Assembly (NCBI RefSeq): GCF_900457465.1 | Contig: NZ_UAUU01000011.1 | Span: 434,001-498,000, forward strand | Direction: 5' to 3' | Source: Sphingobacterium multivorum | GTDB taxonomy: Bacteria; Bacteroidota; Bacteroidia; Sphingobacteriales; Sphingobacteriaceae | DNA: 64,000 bases | In this document: one piece after another, positions 45,182 to 54,962 of the stretch | Layout: every line of letters begins with the position of its first letter | How positions within the stretch are numbered: position 1 is the stretch's first letter | Made by a program: the position numbers and the translations under genes | Notes under the pieces: model-generated | Told to the model about the DNA's origin: nothing | The model's input: only the letters and a program-made list of their open reading frames with translations | The model's database searches: none

Positions 45182-45601
45182 TTAGGCTTCTTTAATGCTT
45201 CTCACATTTGAATTTTCACTGTCTTCATTCGAAGATGATTTAAGATTTAAAAGTTCAGCGCGAAGCTTAGCAATTTCGTCGTCTTTTGACGAGAGAATAC
45301 CCTTAAAAACATTGACAATTTCTTCAACGGGATGAATATTATAGTTATTAACTTGATCATTCAGTATATTGTTGTTAATAATTGCATTTTCATCAAAACC
45401 TTTAATGGCTTCAACACTGGCTTGCAATACTTCAGAAACTTTCTTTAATTGTTCCTCACTTATTTCTTTTTTATTCTCCATTTTAGATACATTTTGTTGG
45501 GCAATTCCTAATTCCTTAGCAAAAGTTTCCTGTTTCATTCCTCTCAATAAACGAATTTTTCGGATATTTTGACCTATATGTTTTTTAGCAATATTGTACA
45601 T
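45182..45601 (-). CDS. XRE-family HTH transcriptional regulator
   Basis: The 139-residue protein has a Cro/C1-type HTH at about residues 12-65 (…LRGMKQETFAKELGIAQQNVSKMENKKE…). An Asn-rich linker follows, then a short helical C-terminal tail with a coiled-coil pattern (KDDEIAKLRAELLNLKSS), probably for dimerisation. It likely regulates the mobile element. It faces away from the structured 45.6-46.3 kb intergenic region. Confidence 0.85.
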   Translation of the reverse strand: MYNIAKKHIGQNIRKIRLLRGMKQETFAKELGIAQQNVSKMENKKEISEEQLKKVSEVLQASVEAIKGFDENAIINNNILNDQVNNYNIHPVEEIVNVFKGILSSKDDEIAKLRAELLNLKSSSNEDSENSNVRSIKEA

Positions 45602-46285
45602 AACAAAGGAAAAATTGTATTACGAATATACTAAAAATTTAAGATAACATAATTCATTATTTTATCTTGTAAGGTGTATTTTACATCTTCGTTAACCCTA
45701 CTAATTATTAACTCTTTAATTATCTTTGATCAATATTCCTAACGGAAAAAATGGAATATTATAGAAAAATAGACTAAATTTAAGCACTTAATTATAAAAT
45801 AATAGGTGCTTATACGAGCCTCGCACAACAAATCTGACAAATTTCCCAGCGAGTGTGAGTAGTGTTACCTGACCCTATATTTCAATAGGGTCGGTACCTG
45901 CTTATGTTCTAATGGGGAGCCCTTCCTTGGAAGGGTTGGCTTTGTCAGAGCCAGTTGCATTAGACTTTGTAGGACCGGCCCTATTGTTTTTTGTAGCAAG
46001 AATAATTTTGTTTAAGAGGCTCACTAAACTAGTGAGCAAATGAAAAAACAATTATTTAAGAATATTATAAGATCTCCTGAATAATCTTTCCGAGTAGCCG
46101 GCAATGTTTGGCTTAATAGCTATTGGGTGCAAATTACCAATAATAAACACCTTATGAATTCCACTTCAACGCCCTCTAGCTTTCAAATCAATAAATTTTA
46201 TTAAATGCAGGTTTGGCTTAAAAAATAACTGATGCATTCAGAATGGCATAGCTATGCCCCAAACATGCGGTTAATTATCTGAGAA
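45602..46285. promoter_or_regulatory. Long intergenic region with clustered stem-loops (candidate structured RNA)
   Basis: No gene seen in 684 bp. Between 45866 and 45984 several helices cluster. TACC-T-GACCCTAT pairs with ATAGGGTC-GGTA (45866-45896). TCTAATG pairs with CATTAGA (45908-45914 / 45958-45964) and encloses two hairpins, CCCTTC-CTTG-GAAGGG and TGGCT/AGCCA. GGACCGGCCCTAT (45972-45984) could instead pair with ATAGGGTCGGTACC (45885-45898), making the first hairpin mutually exclusive. A U-rich run follows. This looks like a switchable leader or an ncRNA. It matches no class I know. Confidence 0.45.
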
Positions 46286-46654
46286 ATGATGCCTAAATAT
46301 AACTATTTGATCCAATTTGATTTGGAACTCTATGATATTTACCGAAAAGGATATAATCCAATTGAGAACGTGAAAAGCTTTTGGGAGCAGTATTCCTTAA
46401 GTAAAGTTTACGAAAGTATTGCAGCATTACAATCTGACATTCGTAATGAGGCAAAGATGAAATATAATCCACTGTTGACTGAATTTTCTATCCATCTACT
46501 CCGGGTCTTGATAGCATATCTTATGATCCATATATCTGAAATGGATTTGAGTAAAGTCTCAATTTCAGTAGATACAAATAAGGAAGAGTTGGAGATATTT
46601 AAAAGGATCTATGATTTCTTCCAACGTGTAACCCCTTCTAATCCCAATTCCTAG
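46286..46654 (+). CDS. Hypothetical protein upstream of the TlpA-SusCD operon
   Basis: The 122-residue soluble protein is helical and rich in Tyr, Ile and Glu, without a signal peptide or known domain. It ends 4 nt before the TlpA start, so it is probably the first gene of the TlpA-SusC-SusD transcription unit. Confidence 0.6.
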   Translation: MMPKYNYLIQFDLELYDIYRKGYNPIENVKSFWEQYSLSKVYESIAALQSDIRNEAKMKYNPLLTEFSIHLLRVLIAYLMIHISEMDLSKVSISVDTNKEELEIFKRIYDFFQRVTPSNPNS

Positions 46655-46658
46655 AATT

Positions 46659-47954
46659 ATGAAAAAAACTAATCTTAGCCTACTGCTACATATCCAAATG
46701 CTTAAGATCATGATGATTGTGGTTTTATATGCTTTATTAGGCACTGTAAAGGTATCCAGTCAATCTTTGTCGCTGTCAATTGATGTCAAGAAAGATACGA
46801 GCATTCATCCGTTAAATATAGGCGATCCTATTCCTGATAAACTTTGGAATACGGTATTGCCAGTTATGCATGATCCGCAGCAAAAGGAGCATATACAGCT
46901 CAAAGATTTTCAGTCAAAAAAACTCATGATCATTGACTTTTGGGCGACTTGGTGTGCACCTTGTATTGCGTCAATCAAAAAACTTCAAATTATTGAAAAG
47001 AAGTATGCCGACAGGTTTGCCCTTATACCGGTTACCTATGAGAAGCTTGATCTGCTACAGCGACAAATGGCAAAGCTCAGCTTTCATCCGTTTAGCGTGT
47101 ATTCGGATCCGCAATTGCTCCAGTATTTTCCACATCGAAGTATTCCGCATCAGGTATGGATCATGGACAATAAGGTTGTCCATATCGGCGCAGCTGTAGA
47201 TGCAAATGAAAAAAATATTGCACTTGCACTCGATGGGCATCTTCCTCAAATGGAAGTCAAAGCCGAATTTATGGACTTTAGCCTGACGAAACCATTGGAT
47301 GAATTTGCCAAGCTTATTAATACTCCTATCTATAAGAAATCTGTGATGACGGGTTATATAAAGGGTATAGGCGGTAATAATGGGATAATGCAGGCCAATG
47401 GTCAGAAGCTGTTGTATTATAATAACGCATGGGTATTGAGTATGCTAGCATACTCGACTGGTATGCCGCTCAATAGAATATGGATAGACACGGTAAAACG
47501 GTCTAATACCAATTTCATAAGCCAGCAGGGCTGCTACCAGCTGATTGCTCCTGAAGCAACACCCGATGATCAGATGAAAGCTTGGTTTCTAGCGGATTTA
47601 AAAGCTTCCTTTAACTGTGATGTGGGTAAGCAATGGCGGAATATGATGGTGATGAAGATCCTGAAGAAAGAAAATTGCGCAGTACAGAAGCTTGAAAAAT
47701 TAAAGCACCATACAGATCTGCGATCCTTACTCGCGTTGTTAAATACCAACTTCAAATGGAAAGTAGATCTGCCGATCTATACAACAGATCTGTCCTTAGA
47801 AACGGTCTTATATACCAATGAACCCATTCCTACGCTCGCCAAGGATGAAGCGCTATTGGCTGAATTCTTAAAGCTGAATGGCCTGATACTGAGTCATACC
47901 GTTGAATCTTTGGAAATAATTGTTGTTGATCCTAAAAATGAACCTGCACGATGA
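46659..47954 (+). CDS. TlpA-family thioredoxin-like protein with C-terminal extension
   Basis: The 431-residue protein has an N-terminal signal/anchor (about residues 17-37) and a thioredoxin-like domain with FWATWCAPC (first Cys about residue 99) and cis-Pro in RSIPHQVW. An additional 230 residues of unknown fold follow. Its stop overlaps the SusC start by 4 nt (ATGA), so it is translationally coupled to a TonB-dependent receptor. TlpA-SusC-SusD operons are frequent in Sphingobacteriaceae; the ligand is unknown. Confidence 0.85.
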   Translation: MKKTNLSLLLHIQMLKIMMIVVLYALLGTVKVSSQSLSLSIDVKKDTSIHPLNIGDPIPDKLWNTVLPVMHDPQQKEHIQLKDFQSKKLMIIDFWATWCAPCIASIKKLQIIEKKYADRFALIPVTYEKLDLLQRQMAKLSFHPFSVYSDPQLLQYFPHRSIPHQVWIMDNKVVHIGAAVDANEKNIALALDGHLPQMEVKAEFMDFSLTKPLDEFAKLINTPIYKKSVMTGYIKGIGGNNGIMQANGQKLLYYNNAWVLSMLAYSTGMPLNRIWIDTVKRSNTNFISQQGCYQLIAPEATPDDQMKAWFLADLKASFNCDVGKQWRNMMVMKILKKENCAVQKLEKLKHHTDLRSLLALLNTNFKWKVDLPIYTTDLSLETVLYTNEPIPTLAKDEALLAEFLKLNGLILSHTVESLEIIVVDPKNEPAR

Positions 47955-50900
47955 AAATATTAGTTTACATTATAATCGCAATGCTTGGTCTGGTTTCCCA
48001 GGTCTATGCGCAGAAAATCTTAAATGGACGTGTGACCAATATTAAGGGGCAAGCTCTGCTCCACACGACGGTCAGAAATCTAACTTCCAATAGCGCGACG
48101 TCTACAGATAGTGATGGAAAGTTTTCCATCGAAGCAAATCCGAAAGACTCTATTCGTATCATGATCTTGGGCTATGAACCTCAAACAATGGCTACAAAGG
48201 ATTGGCCTGCGGACGGAATAATCCGCTTGGCGAGCAAGATCGTCATGCTCGAAGATGTGGAGGTGGTACATACGGGGTTTCAGCGCCTACGCAAGGATCA
48301 GATCACGGGATCAGTGGATGTGATCTCTGAAAAGATGCTCAATAGGACGACTGGAACAAATATTCTGTCGCGTATTGAGGGGCTTTCGCCAGGTATTCAA
48401 TTCAATAAAGGAGATGCTGCCGAGACTGATGCATTTTTGATCCGGGGACGCAGTACGATTTCAGCAGAGGCTAAACCGCTCATTGTGGTAGATGATTTTC
48501 CCTACGAGGGGGATATCAGTCAGATCAATCCCAGTGACGTGGCCTCGGTGTCTATTTTGAAGGATGCAGCGTCGGCAAGTATCTGGGGCGCTCGGGCAGG
48601 AAATGGTGTGATCGTCATCAAAACCAAACAGGGACTGAGCTATAAATTGAAGATTGATTTCAAGTCTGACTTTGCCCTGCAGAATAGGCCTGATCTGAAC
48701 AATTTAAACTGGATTAGGTCAGCGGATATGATCGAGTTTGAAAAGCTGCGGTTTGCGCAAAGTGCCTACGACAACTTATTGAATGGACCTTACTACCTCA
48801 CGCCGATCACACCTGTGGTAGAGCTGTTATTTCAAAAAAGGAATAATCCCAATGACGCGACGATAGATGCCCAGATTGAACAAATGAAAAGTAATGATGT
48901 GCGGAAGGACATGGCGCAGTATCTATACCGACCACGCTTTCGGCAGCAATATCATGTGGCGATTTCAGGCAGGACGAAGCAGGTTTCTCATATGACTTCG
49001 GTGGGTTATTTTAAGGAACTTTCCAATTTTCGTGGTACAGCGGATGATAGGCTGACGATAAGGACCAACAATACATTTCGACTTTCACCCATAATCGAGC
49101 TTTCGCACAATCTGCAGTATACGCATGCAAGACAACAGGCTAATGCGAATCCGGGCTATCTGATCATGGACAATCGTGAAATCTATCCGTATGCCTCACT
49201 TGTCGGTGCGGATGGTAGCCCAAAAAATGTTTATCTGAACCACCCCAAAGCTTACTTGGATACAGTGGGAGCAGGGCATTTAAAGGATTGGTCTTTTAAT
49301 CCGGTACGCGACCTCAATACTGTAGATAACAAGGTCGCTGGTTATAATCTGACAAATAATATTGCACTTGCCATCAAGCCAATCGCGAATCTATCGGTCA
49401 GCCTGCGGTATCAATATCAGATCGGCTCTGATGGTAACGACAATCACTACAAAAGCGATTCATACCTTGTCAGAAGACTTTCCAATCAGTATGCCTACAA
49501 AAAGAATGGAAACTGGACGAGTGCTATTCCCAAAGGCGGGATATTGGACTTCAATGAAAGTACGCTACAGTCGCATCAGGGACGTTTACAGCTTGATTAC
49601 AACAAAAGAATCAATGCGGATATGCGCCTGGATGCTATTACCGGATACGAAATCCGGGCGAAAATCGAACAGGGCAAATATGGTCGCTACTATGGCTATG
49701 TCGATGACCGTATGTCTGTAGTGAGGGACGTGGATTATATAACGAATTTCACTTTGCTGAGCAATGGGGCATTAGCTAAAGTTCCCGCTGTATCGGGGGT
49801 AAATAAGCGGACAGATAACTTCTTGTCTTGGTTTGGAAATGCAGTAGTCTCTTATAAGGATCAGATTTTTATTTCGGGTAGTGTGCGCAAAGACGAGGCA
49901 AATCTATTTGGTGTGGAGACGAATGCCAAGGGGACACCTTTCTGGTCTGCAGGACTGCGCTATGAGACGGGACTGTTGGATCGGTTGGCGCTAAGGGCTT
50001 CTTATGGTGTCAATGGGAATATATCGCGAATGGCTACCGCAATGACGACCATACAATATATTTCCTATACGATTTCGGGACTACCTGCTGCCAGGCTCAA
50101 CTCACCGCCAAACAAAAGCCTGCGCTGGGAAAAGATCAATACAGCTAATTTTGGTGCCGACTTCTCGGTTTTTAAAAACCGCTTATCGGGCTCATTGGAT
50201 TACTACCTAAAAAATGGCCGTGACCTGCTCTCACAGTCTCCTATGGACCCTACATTGGGAATAACTTCTTTCTTCGGAAATGTCGCTTCAATGGATGGTC
50301 ACGGATGGGATTTAACGCTTCAGTCGCGAAATATGGAATCTGCTGTGACATGGAATACATTCCTCAATCTGAGTTATACAAACAGTAAGGTGAAAAAGTA
50401 TCTGATGCCCAAAAGTGCATCACCCTTACCATATCTAGGCAGCTCAGGAATCAGTCCACTGGAAGGGAAACCGCTATATGCTGTTTTCAGCTATCCTTGG
50501 AAAGGGCTCGATCCCAATAATGGCAATCCGCAGGGGATAATCAGTGGTGAAATTTCGGAAGATTATAAAACTATATTGAACAATACGCGCATAGAGGATA
50601 TGGTCTATAATGGTCCGATGCAATCACCTTGGTACGGCTCTTTGCGTAATGAATGGACTTATAAAAATGTAGGTCTTTCGGTCAATCTCAGTTTCAAATT
50701 TGGCGGTTATTTTCGTACTTCTTCTTTTTTTAGTTCAGCTTTATTGGCTGGATTTAATGCACATGGAGATTATGCGAAAAGATGGCAAGTGGCAGGGGAC
50801 GAACAAAATACGAATGTCCCATCGCTTGATTTAACAGGAAACTCAGATCGCGATCAGTTTTATAAATATTCTTCGGTATTGGTCCAAAAATCGGACAATA

Positions 50901-51103
50901 TTCGGGTTGAAGATATATTACTCTATTATTCTTTGCTGCCTGAAACTACGCGCGGATGGGGTATTCAAAATGCTCGTTTTTTTGCGCAGGTGCAGAGTCC
51001 TAATTGGGCCTGGATAGGCAATAATATGGGTATTGATCCCTATTTCAATAATATGCCAAAGTCTCGGCCTACTTATGTTTTCGGTATAAGTTTTACATTT
51101 TAA
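47951..51103 (+). CDS. SusC/RagA-type TonB-dependent outer-membrane receptor
   Basis: The 1050-residue protein has a signal peptide (MKILVYIIIAMLGLVSQVYAQ), a CarboxypepD-like domain (about 22-95, NGRVTNIKGQALLHTTV), a plug domain (about 105-225, with VSILKDAASASIWGARAGNGVI) and a large beta-barrel ending in an aromatic residue (FGISFTF). SusC channels open when their lipoprotein lid SusD delivers substrate. SusD is encoded 6 nt downstream. No adjacent glycan-degrading enzymes are seen, so the substrate may be a peptide or other ligand. Confidence 0.93.
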   Translation: MKILVYIIIAMLGLVSQVYAQKILNGRVTNIKGQALLHTTVRNLTSNSATSTDSDGKFSIEANPKDSIRIMILGYEPQTMATKDWPADGIIRLASKIVMLEDVEVVHTGFQRLRKDQITGSVDVISEKMLNRTTGTNILSRIEGLSPGIQFNKGDAAETDAFLIRGRSTISAEAKPLIVVDDFPYEGDISQINPSDVASVSILKDAASASIWGARAGNGVIVIKTKQGLSYKLKIDFKSDFALQNRPDLNNLNWIRSADMIEFEKLRFAQSAYDNLLNGPYYLTPITPVVELLFQKRNNPNDATIDAQIEQMKSNDVRKDMAQYLYRPRFRQQYHVAISGRTKQVSHMTSVGYFKELSNFRGTADDRLTIRTNNTFRLSPIIELSHNLQYTHARQQANANPGYLIMDNREIYPYASLVGADGSPKNVYLNHPKAYLDTVGAGHLKDWSFNPVRDLNTVDNKVAGYNLTNNIALAIKPIANLSVSLRYQYQIGSDGNDNHYKSDSYLVRRLSNQYAYKKNGNWTSAIPKGGILDFNESTLQSHQGRLQLDYNKRINADMRLDAITGYEIRAKIEQGKYGRYYGYVDDRMSVVRDVDYITNFTLLSNGALAKVPAVSGVNKRTDNFLSWFGNAVVSYKDQIFISGSVRKDEANLFGVETNAKGTPFWSAGLRYETGLLDRLALRASYGVNGNISRMATAMTTIQYISYTISGLPAARLNSPPNKSLRWEKINTANFGADFSVFKNRLSGSLDYYLKNGRDLLSQSPMDPTLGITSFFGNVASMDGHGWDLTLQSRNMESAVTWNTFLNLSYTNSKVKKYLMPKSASPLPYLGSSGISPLEGKPLYAVFSYPWKGLDPNNGNPQGIISGEISEDYKTILNNTRIEDMVYNGPMQSPWYGSLRNEWTYKNVGLSVNLSFKFGGYFRTSSFFSSALLAGFNAHGDYAKRWQVAGDEQNTNVPSLDLTGNSDRDQFYKYSSVLVQKSDNIRVEDILLYYSLLPETTRGWGIQNARFFAQVQSPNWAWIGNNMGIDPYFNNMPKSRPTYVFGISFTF

Positions 51104-51109
51104 GTTGCA

Positions 51110-52525
51110 GTGATTATGAAAAATTTAATACTTATTTTTTTATTGTTTATGGGGCTGTTTTATGGCTGTTCCAAAACAGAATTTTTGGATGCGAAGCCTG
51201 ATCAGAGCTTGGTGGTGCCATCTTCACTGGAAGATTTTCAGGCTATACTGGATAATGATTTTGATATGAACGGTGTGCCGAATGGATTGGGTTTGGTGCC
51301 CGAACTCGGGGAGATTGGATCGGATGATTACTATCTGACAACCGACCTGTATCAAAATCGCCTGACAAGTCTCTATCGCGACTTTTATACCTGGTCAAAA
51401 GATGCGAATTCGGGCGATAACCTCAACGATTGGGATAGAGGCTACAATTGTGTTTTTATGGCCAATATTGTGTTGGACGGTCTATCACAGATGAAAGCTG
51501 GGAACTATGATTTGGCCCGGTGGAAGGAGATACGGGCTGCGGCATTATTCTACCGCGCGCATGCCTTTTTTCAGCTTGCGCAGGTTTTTGCTTATCCTTT
51601 TGGTTTGGCTGATATGGAGCCATACGGTATTCCGCTTCGGTTGAATGCCGATGTCTCCGAAAAGATAAAACGTAGCACAGTACCCGAAACTTATGCGCAG
51701 ATTACCAAAGATCTGGAGGATGCTGTTGAGGCGCTGCCGCCAACTTCTTCTTACAAAGAAAGGCCGTCAAAGACTGCTTGCTATGCACTGTTGGCGAGAG
51801 TGTATCTTTCTATGCGCGATTATGATAAGGCTTTGGCTGCGGCAGATGCCAGCCTGAATATCGTGGATGGGCTATTGGATTACAATAAGCTCTCGGCCTC
51901 GGCCAACTATCCTTTTCAGGGATCAGCTATTATGGATACGGAAGTGCTGTTTAAAAGTACCTTCGTGACCCGATCTGGAATCACAAGTCCGCTGAGTATT
52001 TTCATTGCCAAAATTGATTCCAACTTATATCAAAGCTATGTGAAGGAAGATCTGCGGAAAGGGGTATTTTTTAGAACGGCAACGCCTAGTGGTTTTCGGT
52101 ACAAAGGAAGTTTTTATGCCAGCACAGCTTTTTTTGTAGGACTGGCCACAGATGAGGTTTATCTGATAAAAGCCGAATGTCAGGCAAAACTCGGAAGGAC
52201 GCAAGATGCTGTTGAGACGATTGAGAAACTAAGAAAAAATCGATTCGCGGCGAATTCAGATCTGTATAAAGTACCTGCGTCTATTGCCTTAGATCAGCAA
52301 TCATTGCTGAAATTTGTGCGCGATGAACGCAGACGGGAGTTGATTTTTAGAGGTTTGAGGTGGACGGATCTCAGGAGATATAACATGGAAGGAGAGTCGT
52401 TGACCATCCATCGTGTTTTGGGAGATGAAAGGTACACACTCAATCCTAATGATAAAAGATATGCTTTTCTCATACCAAGTCTGATCATAGGCTATAATCC
52501 CGATATGGCTCAAAATCCAAGATAG
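51110..52525 (+). CDS. RagB/SusD family nutrient-binding lipoprotein
   Basis: The 471-residue protein has a lipoprotein signal (LFMGLFYGC, Cys about residue 20). TPR-rich SusD segments follow (…RAHAFFQLAQVFAYPFG…, …VYLSMRDYDKALAAADASL…), then a conserved C-terminal ERRRELIFRGLRWTDLRRY. It should sit on the cell surface as the lid of the SusC barrel. Operon end is marked by a strong terminator. Confidence 0.92.
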   Translation: MIMKNLILIFLLFMGLFYGCSKTEFLDAKPDQSLVVPSSLEDFQAILDNDFDMNGVPNGLGLVPELGEIGSDDYYLTTDLYQNRLTSLYRDFYTWSKDANSGDNLNDWDRGYNCVFMANIVLDGLSQMKAGNYDLARWKEIRAAALFYRAHAFFQLAQVFAYPFGLADMEPYGIPLRLNADVSEKIKRSTVPETYAQITKDLEDAVEALPPTSSYKERPSKTACYALLARVYLSMRDYDKALAAADASLNIVDGLLDYNKLSASANYPFQGSAIMDTEVLFKSTFVTRSGITSPLSIFIAKIDSNLYQSYVKEDLRKGVFFRTATPSGFRYKGSFYASTAFFVGLATDEVYLIKAECQAKLGRTQDAVETIEKLRKNRFAANSDLYKVPASIALDQQSLLKFVRDERRRELIFRGLRWTDLRRYNMEGESLTIHRVLGDERYTLNPNDKRYAFLIPSLIIGYNPDMAQNPR

Positions 52526-52535
52526 ATAAATGCAA

Positions 52536-52563
52536 AAGGCTCCAAAATAAAGATTGGAGCCTT
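52536..52563. terminator. Intrinsic terminator, convergent genes
   Basis: AAGGCTCCAA-AATAAAGA-TTGGAGCCTT is a perfect 10-bp stem between the susD stop and the convergent DUF6520 gene, with T-rich downstream sequence. Confidence 0.85.
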
Positions 52564-52584
52564 CTGTTTTGTACCGCTTGTTAA

Positions 52585-52884
52585 TTAATTGTTCAGCGGT
52601 TCGCGTTCAATAGTCTGAACTGCTGACGTACCATCATTAACAGTAGAAGCACTTGGATTGGTATTAAGTCCTTTCATACAGATTTCAGTGTCTGTAACTG
52701 GAGCTTGACAATCTGGGCTCGATGGCTGCGTCGGACTTTGACCGATAAAGCTGTAACTTCCTGCAGCATCTCGATGATACCAATACAGATTATCGGCTTT
52801 TTTAAAGCTGTTAAAGCCGACAAAGGATGCCATTGCAACGGCCACAGCTACTGCGGCTTTTGCATTAATTTTGAATTTTCTCAT
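52585..52884 (-). CDS. DUF6520 family small secreted protein
   Basis: The start at 52884 (MRKFKINAKAAVAVAVAMASFVGFNSF) gives the standard N-terminal signal-like segment of the Bacteroidota DUF6520 family. The mature part of about 70 residues is Ser/Thr/Asp-rich with two Cys (SPDCQAP and TEICMKG). Function unknown. Such genes are often found beside MauE-like and SusC/SusD genes, as here, hinting at a secreted disulfide-containing peptide linked to this locus. Confidence 0.7.
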   Translation of the reverse strand: MRKFKINAKAAVAVAVAMASFVGFNSFKKADNLYWYHRDAAGSYSFIGQSPTQPSSPDCQAPVTDTEICMKGLNTNPSASTVNDGTSAVQTIEREPLNN

Positions 52885-52922
52885 ATGCATAGCATATCGA
52901 TTTTTTGGTTTAATAAAATGTA

Positions 52923-53060
52923 TTAGTTTTCTCTTTCTGACCCATCATTAACACTGATCAAGGACGAGAAACCTTTGGTCTTTTGGCAGACGAGCCCTTC
53001 TGCCGAGCCAGCCTTGGGCTCAGCTTCCGATGTTGTAGCTGTTGCTAATTTTTTATGAAC
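52923..53060 (-). pseudogene. Start-less small reading frame between MauE and DUF6520 genes
   Basis: On the minus strand a 45-codon frame reads HKKLATATTSEAEPKAGSAE, then a Cys-containing LVCQKTKGFSSLI and ends SEREN. It has no usual start codon and follows an in-frame TAG. Its composition resembles a small secreted peptide. It may be the remnant of a second short peptide gene or simply chance. Confidence 0.25.
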
Positions 53061-53072
53061 CTAACCTCATCA

Positions 53073-53628
53073 TCAATTTCCTCTGATGCGAAGCTTTATC
53101 TTTCTATCAAGCAATAAACCTGTAATACATGTAATCGTGATCAGGCCATTGACCCAGAGATGGGCTTTCCAGCTAATGGGAAATTCAAGGATGCAATCAC
53201 AGGGAAGACTTCCCCAAGTATCACGCAAGGCAAGGAGGACGTAGCCTGAAAAAAACAAGCATCAACAGGAGTGTCAGCCAAAAACCGAATCTTTTTGTCG
53301 CTTCAAAAATAAAGAGGATACCGTTGGCCAATTCCACGGCTGGTAGGATATACGACAGCATAATGCCATACTGATCTTCAAAGGGTTGTCTGATCATCGA
53401 AGCACGGAATTCGACGTAGGTAAATACCTTTTTCGAGCCGACATAAATCCACAGGCTGAGCAGGGCAAAAGTCAATACCTGCAAGACAAATTCCTGTGGA
53501 TGCTCTTTGATGTATGAAGCCAAATAAATGAATTTACGTCTTAACCAACTAGGTGTATTCATTATTTGAACTTCTTCTGAAGTTGCAGTTCCACTATTCT
53601 GAATATATTTTCCGCGTTGCTCCATCAT
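53073..53628 (-). pseudogene. MauE/DoxX-type redox-associated membrane protein, frameshifted
   Basis: Two minus-strand frames (53221-53628 and 53073-53258) together give a four-helix MauE-like protein. The second part carries FFSGYVLLALRDTWGSLPCDC and WKAHLWVN, the conserved CxC-type loop and helix of the family. The join is at a seven-A run (53249-53255); eight would keep the frame (LVFFSGY). MauE proteins are thought to help deliver electrons or form disulfides for partner proteins. It precedes DUF6520 in the same direction. Confidence 0.75.
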
Positions 53629-53740
53629 CTGTTTTTATCCTTTATTAAGTTTGATAATGCTAAATTACAGTAATATGAACTAGACCGTTAGGTAGAAAGG
53701 GATGTGCAAGAAGGTAGAAAAGTATATTTGATATCTCAGT

Positions 53741-54751
53741 CTATTTGATTGGATATAAAACTTTAGTCATTGGTGATTTTTTTTTATGAAACTGCTTAAA
53801 GTTTAAGGAAGTTAACCCCGTTTGGTTTTTAATAAAAGCATTCAGTTCCGTTGTACTACTAAAACCGCATTCTTCTGCAGTGGCTAAAAGTTTATCTTCA
53901 CTGACAATTATAGACGCAATATGGTCTAATAAAACCTGATGACGGTAACTTATAAATTTACATCCGTAGTGTTTTTTGTGCTCGTCATTGAGATGATGCC
54001 TAGTTACTAAAAGAACCTCAGCAATATCACATAATCTAGCCTTTGCCCCCTGATGCAGAATCATAAGTTGTAGTAAATTGCGAGCTCGGTCAATCAGCAT
54101 CTCATGTTCATCATCACGTAATTTAAATCGACTTAGTTGAATTAGAAAGATGATATTTTTTAAGATGAAATGCTCATTGTCCAGTATATTGGGGTTAATC
54201 TTGCTAAATAGCAATTTTAATTGACCTTTAGTGATTTCACCGACCCGAAAAGTAACACTAGTAATCGACCGCTTTGATTGCCCCTTTTTTGCATTTATCA
54301 AATCTTGCAAAAAGCTGAAGTGCCGGTTGGCAGGTGGTCGGAATAGTCCGGCATCTAAAATAAAGCCGACCATAATATGATGCCCTTTGGGTATTTTCAA
54401 TTTATACTCTCCTTTAGCCAGATAAAGATAAGCACCTCGTCCTTCTTCAAAATCCATCATGAAATCTTGAGTGCTATGAATTTGCCTTAGTGGGGAATTG
54501 CTCAATAAAGGATAGACAAGATGAAGATCACCCATAGATGTACACACTGGGATATTTTCTTCGCGTTCTATCCAGAATTCGTAGTAATAAAGATATCCAT
54601 ATCGCCCATCGAAGGTAAGCTCACTTATGCTGTTCTTCTGATTCGTCCAATGTCGTTCATGCGCATTACGAATTGGATAGGTAACAGATTGTCTTGGCTG
54701 ATCAACAGCTCGATATTCTTGTGATAAGGTGAAATCATAACTTCTTTCCAT
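53741..54751 (-). CDS. AraC-family-like transcriptional regulator
   Basis: The 336-residue protein has an N-terminal ligand/cupin-like region (about 50-150) and a C-terminal HTH pair (about 235-325) ending …AEECGFSSTTELNAFIKNQTGLTSLNFKQF, the typical last helix region of AraC proteins. The first HTH is diverged. It lies upstream of the MauE and DUF6520 genes in the same orientation and probably controls the local membrane/TlpA genes. Confidence 0.8.
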   Translation of the reverse strand: MERSYDFTLSQEYRAVDQPRQSVTYPIRNAHERHWTNQKNSISELTFDGRYGYLYYYEFWIEREENIPVCTSMGDLHLVYPLLSNSPLRQIHSTQDFMMDFEEGRGAYLYLAKGEYKLKIPKGHHIMVGFILDAGLFRPPANRHFSFLQDLINAKKGQSKRSITSVTFRVGEITKGQLKLLFSKINPNILDNEHFILKNIIFLIQLSRFKLRDDEHEMLIDRARNLLQLMILHQGAKARLCDIAEVLLVTRHHLNDEHKKHYGCKFISYRHQVLLDHIASIIVSEDKLLATAEECGFSSTTELNAFIKNQTGLTSLNFKQFHKKKSPMTKVLYPIK

Positions 54752-54870
54752 AAACTCCTCTCTGTTAATGTTGGAATAGGTTTAATAGCTTGATTAACCG
54801 TTATTTAATAGTTAAGATGTTATTTTACTAAAATTTTAATGAGTGACCAAAGATAAATGTAGAAAGGTTT

Positions 54871-54943
54871 TGGGAGCCTGTGAAGAGATGTTTAGATACT
54901 GTGAATTTTTATGTATATGGAAATTTTTGATTCACAGGCTCAC
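54871..54943 (+). promoter_or_regulatory. Widely spaced inverted repeat
   Basis: GAGCCTGTGAA and TTCACAGGCTC, perfect 11-bp arms, are separated by about 50 nt, with CACAGAACCTGTG just beyond. It lies in the leader of the following small gene. It could fold as a long hairpin or bind a regulator. Confidence 0.4.
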
Positions 54944-54962
54944 AGAACCTGTGTGTTCAAAA

